DNA of 64,000 nucleotides. It comes from Eutreptiella sp. 'Long Island Sound 2002'. Taxonomy: Eukaryota > Euglenozoa > Euglenophyceae > Eutreptiales > Eutreptiaceae. Position numbers and translations under genes: made by a program. The stretch spans positions 37,679,851-37,743,850 of the forward strand of contig OZ038392.1 in assembly GCA_964036045.1 (NCBI GenBank). Direction: 5' to 3'. Shown piece after piece: positions 51,138 through 58,623 of this stretch. How positions within the stretch are numbered: the stretch's first letter is position 1; every line of letters begins with the position of its first letter. Below the pieces are notes generated by a model, which was given only the letters and a program-made list of their open reading frames with translations, did not search any database and had not been told where the DNA came from.

Positions 51138-51884
51138 TCAGCTATCCCGCGTCGGCATCGCCGCCGGGTTCGCTGGTGCCGCCAGGGCATCTGGGTGCGC
51201 CGCATCCGCTGAGCCCGTTCCCAGCGGGGCCCACAAGGGGGCCCGGGGGACCGGGGGAGTCAGGGGGGCCAGGGGGGCCAGCCCCGCGGGGATGGACATG
51301 GACCCTGGTGGGGCCGCACCGCCGGCCCCCGGGGCCGCTCCGGGTGCCTCCTCACCTCCATCTGCGTGGTCGGCTGCCTGGGGCGGGGGGCGCCGGGTGT
51401 ACGGGGCGTGCCACGGGGACCTCCGTGCTCTCCCCTGCAGGATGTTGGCGGCCGCCTCCTTGTCGTCCGCCGGGGCCGCAGCGTGCACCGCGTGCCACGC
51501 CAGGTGTTCCAGCATCGCCCCGCTGGTGTAGTACTTGTCCGCACACAGGGGGCATTTCGTCGGCTCCGTGGCCCCTCGCGCCGGGGGGAGCTGCACCGAC
51601 TTCCGAATGGCGCCCTCCGCCGCTGGTTCGAAGGGCAGGTTGGCCAGCGGCACCGTGTGTGGTGCCAGCGTGCGGCCCGGGGCCGCCGCATCGAGGGCTC
51701 GCGTCGCGGGCGCGGGCCCGAGGCCTCGGGCGGCATCGCGCTGCGCGTCCGCTTGCAGCCACGTTTGCCAGTGCGTGGAGCCGATTTGGCGGTCGGGTTT
51801 GCTCCTCCACCGCAGGTCGTGGAAGGCCTGTAGCCAGTGGTACACCGTCCAACAACAACATTGACATTGGATTATGGGCAACAT
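51138..51884 (-). CDS. LINE ORF1 with C2H2 zinc finger, 5'-truncated
   Basis: It contains one clear C2H2 finger (CPLCADKYYTSGAMLEHLAWHAVH). An Ala/Pro-rich region follows, and it ends at TGA 51138, in phase with ORF2. The codons before about 51854 belong to the flanking target sequence, which happens to supply ATG codons in frame, so the natural ORF1 start is missing. ORF1 proteins of LINEs bind the element RNA and a zinc finger suits that role. Confidence 0.7.
   Translation of the reverse strand: MLPIIQCQCCCWTVYHWLQAFHDLRWRSKPDRQIGSTHWQTWLQADAQRDAARGLGPAPATRALDAAAPGRTLAPHTVPLANLPFEPAAEGAIRKSVQLPPARGATEPTKCPLCADKYYTSGAMLEHLAWHAVHAAAPADDKEAAANILQGRARRSPWHAPYTRRPPPQAADHADGGEEAPGAAPGAGGAAPPGSMSIPAGLAPLAPLTPPVPRAPLWAPLGTGSADAAHPDALAAPANPAAMPTRDS
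51855..51871. repeat. LINE target-site duplication, right copy
   Basis: Identical to 37047-37063. It marks the 5' end of the LINE (minus strand) at about 51854. Confidence 0.88.
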
Positions 51885-52376
51885 TTATTGTTGGTAGTTG
51901 ATTTCCACTCCACTCATGCTTGGTGATCAATTCCAAATAATGTTGTCATTTGGACATAAACGTGAGCCATTTTCATTGCGATGCATTTGCAAGCATGTAT
52001 TTAAACTCAAGATATCTCCAAGCCTATAGTGAGTTGAGAGCCGCCTCTCTAGGAGCAATTGCTCCATGTTGCATGTGCATCGTGTGTGTGTGTTGTTAAC
52101 CCCTCCCCATTCACGGGTATGAAGATATTGAGATTTTCATGATGTCATTTCCAATCAATTTTTCCATCATATGGTAGTGATGTCTTAGGCGGCTCAAGTT
52201 GCATGGTCAAAAATGACGGAAAAGGTAGGAAAATGACAGGTTTCAAAAGGCAGAAAAAAAGAGTTGTTTTGATGGCTATTTCTAAACCGTCGCAAACAAG
52301 TATGGCGAAGTAAATATTTCTACAAGAATGCCGTGTCCCATGGGCGAGACGGGGAAAAGTATTGTTTTGCGACTAT

Positions 52377-52402
52377 TCTTTGCGCGAGGCCTCGCGCAAA
52401 GA
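52377..52402. repeat. Palindrome copy 1 (26 bp perfect)
   Basis: The core TTGCGCGAGGCCTCGCGCAA is extended by three further paired bases on each side. Confidence 0.95.
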
Positions 52403-52633
52403 TGTTCATTTGTGTCAGATTAATGTACTACAGTACAACGCATTAGGCAGGGTGTCGAGAAAAAGAAACCTGTCGTATTTATACACGTAACTTCTTTGTA
52501 CTTTGTACTAAGAACTTTGTACCATTATCGGGATGGAGTGATACAGATGGATCTATTAACGAATAAAGTTCAACAATTGCGTACCCAGGAAGCTTGAAAA
52601 GTATAAATGTTCCCGAACAAACTGTAGTTTCAA

Positions 52634-52649
52634 GCGCGAGGCCTCGCGC
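52634..52649. repeat. Palindrome copy 2 (16 bp)
   Basis: GCGCGAGGCCTCGCGC, perfect. Confidence 0.95.
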
Positions 52650-52687
52650 ATGGAACGGCGCATGAGAAACATTAAAGTTTCGATGAT

Positions 52688-52711
52688 CATTGCGCGAGGC
52701 CTCGCGCAATG
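52688..52711. repeat. Palindrome copy 3 (24 bp perfect)
   Basis: The full 20-bp core with two extra paired bases on each side. Confidence 0.95.
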
Positions 52712-52973
52712 GATCTGATAAGCGCTCATAGAAACTAAAAATGGAACGAATCCACGAACTACACAGCATGTGCATTCCCTTGATGCGGCGCTGCTGCATG
52801 GGCACCCACACAGGTCCCGCCGGCATCTCCAGTTTTCATACTGTGGTCACCGCTGGCTTCACTGCCCAACAGCGATGGTAGCGCGCCGCAACTGGCAACC
52901 GCCATCAGGATTAACTAGTCAAATGTGGGATCACCAGACTTTCTTTTCTTTCGCGCAGTTTCTGTTTTTGGCG

Positions 52974-54212
52974 ATGTCTTTGTTTCTCTGCCCCAATAGA
53001 GCCCCGCGCCGAGGAGAGCATGTTCCTGAGACTGAAGAGCTGAGCTTCCTTTTCGCCGGTGACCTCAGCTGTTCCAATTTACAGGTCAAAGCAGCCCTGC
53101 AAGACCCTGCCGGCCATCTTCATAGCTTCAGGTAGTACTTTGCACACACAGGGCACCTGATCCAAAGCGCAGATGTTGCTGTGGCCAACTTGGAATGCGT
53201 GCTGGGCCGTCCGCACAGCCAATCCGCCGTAGTGGTTGGTGGGCGCTTCTTACCCCGACTTGTTGCGCCCGATTGATATGCACAAGCGATTCGGGAAGCA
53301 GGTTTCACTGTGCTCACCATGGCAAACAATCACGCCATGGACAATGGGGTGGCAGGGCTGCGCCACACGCTGGATGTGCTTGATAGCCATGGGCTTGCTC
53401 ACGTTGGCGCTTACAGGAACGCTCAGGAGCGCCAACAATTCCAGAACTCTGTAATCATTGAGCAGAAGGGCATCCGCGTTGCGCTGCTTGCCTACACTTA
53501 TGGACTGAACTGCACGGCCCCAGACGCAGAACCAGAAATGGTCAGTCGCATTGAACAGGAACAAATGTCCCGCGAAGTGGCCGCGGCCCGAGCGCACAAC
53601 GTGCACAAGGTGATTGTTTCCCTGCACCTTGGGATGGAGTACACCTTCCGCCCAAGATATGACTGTGCCAACCCTGGGGACCCCCCGTGGCTCCCGCAAG
53701 CACGGCAGCTGGAGGCCTGCCGATGGCTGCTGGACAACGGTTTGGACATTGTCGTGGGGAGCCAGCCCCATGCCCCACAACCGATGGAGCACAGGCAGCC
53801 AGGCAGTTCCCATGAAAAACAGATTGCTTCGTCCCTAGGGGATACCAATGCCCACCACATGCTGGCACCTGACCGGCTGGAACGCCGTGGAATGAGTGCA
53901 AATAACAGGGGCATTGCCGGAGTTGGGGCTTGGCTGCGTTTTGCTCTGCACAGTAATGATGCTGGGGAGGTAAGGCTGAAGGACGTGGGTTATCGCCTGA
54001 GCTGGAGGCATTGCACCGTTCTTAATGGGGTCCCAATGTGGCACATCATGCCAGCCCCGCCCGGGGGCCAGCCTGTGGAGGCAAGGGACCTTAAAGGACT
54101 GGCAAAGGAGGATGCAGAGGATGTTGTTAAAAGCCTGCTCGGCATAAGACACCTTTACCAGGAGCTGAATATCAATGTACCCGAAGTGCCTGCGTGGGCA
54201 GAGTGGGGTTAG
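52974..54212 (+). pseudogene. CapA-like (poly-gamma-glutamate capsule family) protein with two in-frame stops
   Basis: The frame from ATG 52974 shows FAGDLSCS, then after a TAG (53133-53135) ADVAVANLECVLG, then after a TGA near 53274 EAGFTVLTMANNHAMDNG, VALLAYTYG, SLHLGMEY, QLEACRWLLDNGLDIVVGSQPHAPQP and RGIAGVGAWLRF. These are the ordered motifs of the CapA metallophosphatase-like family (GD, NLE, NNH, HxGxE, HxH). In bacteria the family serves capsule synthesis; eukaryotic members are little studied. The frame is continuous through both stops, so only nonsense changes break it. A splice acceptor-like TTTCGCGCAG lies just upstream at about 52950-52959, so an upstream exon is possible. No signal peptide is clear. 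Confidence 0.8.
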
Positions 54213-54377
54213 AGGAAAAAGGAAAGCACTTTGAGGTTCGCAAAGCATCAGAGTTTGTGTCACAGTAATACTGTGCGGAGCAGTTTGCATCTGCATGGGG
54301 CTGGTGCCCACAGCGCTTCATTGTGACCACAAATATGTGTGAATGGATAACACGTCTTGTGGTTTCTTTCTCATCCG

Positions 54378-55928
54378 CAGCCGAAACCCGAGCCCAAAGG
54401 CACACACCCACGGCGCCCACCCCAGCCAGGAGTGGCGGGGTGCAAGTGGAGCGCCCACACCAGCACACACACACCCCAACACCCCAGCCAGGAGTGGCGG
54501 TGCACAGCCGAAACCCGAGCCCAAACACACACACCCACGGCGCCCACCCCAGCCAGGAGTGGCAGGGTGCAAGCGGAGCGCCCACACCAGCACACACACA
54601 CCCCAACACCCCAGCCAGGAGTGGCGGGGCACAGCCGAAACCCGAGCCCAAACACACAAACCCACGGCGCCCACCACAACCAGGAGTGGCGGGGTGCAAG
54701 CGGAGCGCCCACACCAGCACACACACACCCCAACACCCGAGCCAGGAGTGGCGGGCTGCAGCCGAAACCCGAGCCCAAACACACACACCCACGGCGCGCA
54801 ACCCAGCCAGGAGTCGCAGGGTGCAAGCGGAGCGCCCACACCAGCACACACACACCCCAACACCCCAGCCAGGAGTGGCGGGGCGCAGCCGAAACCCGAG
54901 CCCAAACACACACAGCCACACCGCGCACCCCTGCCAGGAGTGGCTTGGTGCAAGCGGAGCACGCACACGAGCACACACACAGCCCAATACCCCAGCCAGG
55001 AGTGGCGGGGTGCAGCCGAAACCCGAGCCAAAACACACACACCCACACCGCGCACCCCAGCCAGGAGTGGCGGGGTGCAAGCGAAGCGCGCACACGAGCA
55101 CACACACAGCCAAACACCCCAGCCAGGAGTGGCGGGGCGCAGCCAAAACCCGAGCCCGAGCACACACACCCACAACGCACACCCCAGCCAGGAGTGGCGG
55201 GGCGCAGCCGAAACCCGAGCCCATACACACACACCCACACCGCGCACCCGTGCCAGGAGTGGCTGGGTGCAAGCGGAGCGCGCACACCAGCACACACACA
55301 CCCCAACACCCCAGCCAGGAGTGGCGGGGCGCAGCCAAAACCCGAGCCCGAGCACACACACCCACAACGCACACCCCAGCCAGGAGTGGCGGGGCGCAGC
55401 CCAAAGCCGAGCCCAAACAGACACACCCACACCGCGCACCCGTGCCAGGAGTGGCTTGGTGCAAGCGGAGCGCGCACACGAGCACACACACAGCCCAACA
55501 CCCCTGCCAGGAGTGGCGGGGCGCAGCCGAAACCCGAGCTGAAGCACACACACCCATGCCACACACCCCAGCCAGGAGTGGCGGGGTGCAACCGGAGCGC
55601 GCACACAAGCAGACACAAACCCCGACACCCCAGCCAGGAGTGGCGGGGCGCAGCCGGAACCCGAACCCAACCACACACACCCACACCGCACACCCCAGCC
55701 AGGAGTGGCAGGGTACAAGCGGAGCGCGCACACAAGCAGACACAAACCCCAACACCCCAGCCAGGAGTGGCGGGGCGCAGCCGGAACCCGGACCCAACCA
55801 CACACGGCCACACCGCACACCCCAGCCAGGAGTGGCAGGGTACAAGAGGAGCGCACACACAAGCGCACACACACCCCAACACCCCAGCCAGGAGTGGCGG
55901 GGCGCAGCCGAAACCCGAACCCAACCAC
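54378..55928. repeat. Satellite array, dimeric 127-bp unit, about 12 copies
   Basis: GCCAGGAGTGGC recurs alternately every 62 and 65 bases (for example 54425, 54487, 54552, 54614), so the higher-order unit is 127 bp and is made of two related halves. One half carries GGGTGCAAGCGGAGCGC and CACACCAGCACACACACA. The other carries CAGCCGAAACCCGAGCCC and CACACACACCCAC. The unit has no stop in most frames, so frames of about 400-650 codons run through on both strands. They are not called as genes. Confidence 0.9.
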
Positions 55929-56613
55929 AACCCAGACCCAAACACAAGCGCCACGCAATAGTAGAAAACCCAGTGTCCATAGCCCGGGCACTGAGGCAGC
56001 CCGTGCCATGCAGGTGACCCGGCCAAACGAGATCCGGAGACCGGGGGTAAGGCTGCATCCTAAGGCCTGCGCTGCTTTGATACTCGAGGCGGAGCGTGCG
56101 ACACCCAAGCACCTCGGAACCCGAGTACCAAGAACATGCATGCATGCCCTCGGAACGGGATACGCCAGGAAGTCCGGTGAACCCCTAGGGTTCCGCCCAA
56201 AGGAGGGGACGTGCGCAAGCACGGGGGCCCACCCTCCCGGCATGACAAGCAGTCACGCTGGCGGCGATCAGCCCTCCCGGTGTTGCCCGGGGCCGCTTTG
56301 TTGGGGGCCACCAGTCAGGCCTAGCGGGAAGTAAGCGGCCTCCCCTCTTCGGGCGCGGAACCTCTTCCTGTTCGTCACAGGGGCGACTCCAGGGGGAACC
56401 ATGGGGCGCCTCTCCATGACCGAGTGCACCTACCTACCTACCTGGGATCACCAGACAGTTACAGTCAACCAAAGATGGTGCATGCGACAAGCGAATCACA
56501 GAATAATTGGTTGCGCGAAAACAGTGTGACAGGTTGATGTTTCAAATGAAGAAAGTTTTTCAAACAGCGATTTTTACGTAGATACAGTTACGCAATTATT
56601 TTTCACAGCAACA
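55929..56613. other. Spacer after the satellite
   Basis: Nothing with a clear function was seen. A GCATGCATGC palindrome is at about 56137 and a CTAC repeat (CCTACCTACCTACC) near 56430. A T-rich stretch ending in CAG (about 56590-56609) just before the next ATG could be a splice acceptor. Confidence 0.4.
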
Positions 56614-58599
56614 ATGCCCCTGCGAAAAGAGGTGGACCTTGAGAAGACAGTGGCAGCAGTATCTGGAGTTTTCCGCGATGTCTGTTCAGAGGAACTGCCG
56701 TCCCACACGGCAGAAGAATTGTGGGAAGGGCTAAAACAGGGGGACGAGGGCGCGCAATTGTTGTTTGTGTTTTTTCTGCGTCTGCGCCAAAATGAACGGA
56801 CGTGTTGCAGCGTTGAAAAGGCGATTGCGGCAGAAGGCAAGAGATGAGTTGGTGTTCTGATAGAGGAGGCCTGGCGCCTTTATTTGCTGATGCGCCACCG
56901 CGCAGTTCCATACCAGGGAAAACCAAAGTCAGTTATTGCGATAGAGGGAAGTAGGGCGCAGCGTCGCATTTTAGCAAGGTCAGGTCTGGCGCGATACAGC
57001 GCACCTTCGCTGGAAGAGAAGGCCGCAGCCAGGTTTCAGACTACATGGAACAAAATACACCAGCAGTGGGTTGTGTTATGGATGGACAACTGGTACAACA
57101 AACAGTTTAACACCGATCCTGACAAGAACGACAAAAGCCTGAACGCAACAGCCTTGGCTGTGTTGCTACTGAGGGATGCACCGCGCTACTGGCATGGTCA
57201 TCCTATCCTGGAAGAGCGTGAACGGCGTGTTCCTGTTGTTGCACGCAAGCTGGGGAACGCCTAGGGAACGTTTGCGCGTATCCTGCGTGATCTAGGATTT
57301 GCAAGCACAGGGCCTGTTGTTCGAAACATTAGGGCGCCGCTTGACATTATTCGCCCTGTACCTGCCAAGAGACCACATTGGCGACCCCTTTGTCTACGCA
57401 AAGAAAAGGTGGGCGGCAATGTCTCGCTGCTTAACCTAGTGCAATTCACTAGGGACTTGGCGCAGCACACTCGACCAGTTGTGCCTGTTTTATGTGATGA
57501 AAACATCCATTACCACATTTGTAAGATGATGTACGGTGAAAAAACAACGGGTTGTAATGTCCGGCTCTTCTTGCGGTCACACCCTATATTGTATGGTTTC
57601 TGGCACGCGTACAAGTTTTGCGTTACACAAACATTTCGCTCATTTTTGCCTATCGTGACTTTCTTCCGTAAAGGTTTGTTGCGCAGCGGTGACACAGTCC
57701 CCTGTTTTCCCAAGCTGATCACAATGGAGATAACTGTTGCCGCACTGCTGTTGGGTATGGGCCCCCACATACGCCGCCTCAACAGAAAATGTCATTCCCT
57801 TGGGCTGGCACGTCCTGCAAATCGGCGAGGCCGCCTCCGTTACGCTGTGTGTAAGGCCATGCCGGTTCTGTTAACACAATACTGTCCTATGTTACTATAC
57901 CTAGGACACCTCGTTAGACAGTGCAATTGGGCCGGGGAGACGGCCAACACGGGTGTTTTTGCTTCTGAGGGATTGCAGATTGTTATGTGTCTGTTAGACC
58001 GTTTGAACATGGGGGACATAATTTTAGAATACGAACACACTGTTGCAACTGCCCTATTGTGCCACACTGCATGGCACACAGCCATGCCTGGACAGGCTTT
58101 TGCCGAGGAGCTTTCCGAAAGTCTGCTTTCCAGCCTTGTGACAGAGAAGGGCCAAAACAGAGGTGCAGTGACCATTGATGGTGTTGACAATCTGTATCAT
58201 CTCATCACCATCCGCAAAGAAGGTCACATGGTGAACGTCTGCAAAATCCCCAATTCCTTTGTCAATTCCGTGCGTCAGCTGTTAACTGCTTACTTGAACG
58301 CAGAGCGTGTATACGTGCCTTGGGTTAGGTGGTGTGCTGAGCCTACTTGTACAATCCAGGCGCATCGGCCGCGCAGGGGCATACCTAACTTTCCACCGTC
58401 TCTTCTAATTCCAAAGGGTTCTAACCACTACAAACAAGTTCTTGTGTCTGTGTTGTTGGTGCTAACGCAGCAGGGGCCGCTTAAGGCCTGTTCTAAGCGA
58501 AAACTGTCGAAGCTGATCCCCCAACACAGTGTGTTGGAGGAACAGAGAGAGGCCGACACGCTGCAAAACGTTCGAAGAAGATTGAAGACCATCCAGTGA
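56614..58599 (+). pseudogene. Unrecognised 662-codon reading frame with two in-frame stops
   Basis: A single frame from ATG 56614 to TGA 58597-58599, interrupted by TGA 56845-56847 and TAG 57262-57264. Conserved-looking blocks continue across both: VVLWMDNWYNKQF, VVPVLCDENIHYHICKMMY, HPILYGFWHAYKF and LCHTAWHTAMPGQAF. The spaced acidic motifs (MDNW, CDEN) in a family-like protein could suggest a DDE-type transposase, but I cannot assign it. It ends only 24 bases before the ATG of the next gene on the same strand, with a palindrome in between. It may be a pseudogene, a recoded gene, or the upstream exon of the next gene. Confidence 0.55.
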
Positions 58600-58617
58600 T
58601 GCGCGAGGCCTCGCGCA
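58600..58617. repeat. Palindrome copy 4 (18 bp)
   Basis: TGCGCGAGGCCTCGCGCA, directly after the TGA of the upstream frame. Confidence 0.95.
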
Positions 58618-58623
58618 AACAGC

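Larger units (their letters stand above)
37064..51854 (-). mobile_element. Giant LINE retrotransposon (about 14.8 kb) with four ORFs
   Basis: Flanked by a perfect 17-bp duplication. The 3' end on the minus strand is a short tandem CAAACCT tail, typical of LINE termini. On the minus strand it encodes a zinc-finger ORF1, an ORF2 with apurinic-type endonuclease, RT and RNase H, then two further ORFs and a long GC-rich 3' region with a 1-kb tandem duplication. ORF1 has no own ATG, so the copy is probably 5'-truncated. Target-primed insertion is inferred from the duplication and tail. Confidence 0.9.
51872..52973. other. Intergenic region with three palindromes and a possible intron
   Basis: AT-rich sequence. 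Three copies of the GCGCGAGGCCTCGCGC palindrome lie at 52377-52402, 52634-52649 and 52688-52711. The first sits inside a GT...CAG interval (52359-52418, 60 bases, GTATTG to GTGTCAG) that looks like the introns of the 58.6-61.6 kb gene. A minus-strand frame (52479-52826) has no domain and contains two of the palindromes. Confidence 0.45.

Noticed and set aside
54378-55928. CRISPR array
   Set aside because: Repeat units are contiguous and related throughout, with no unique spacers, and the context is eukaryotic.
54318-56243. Reading frames of about 400-650 codons on both strands through the satellite
   Set aside because: They exist because the repeat unit lacks stops. Frames rotate every unit and the products are low-complexity with no start or splice context.
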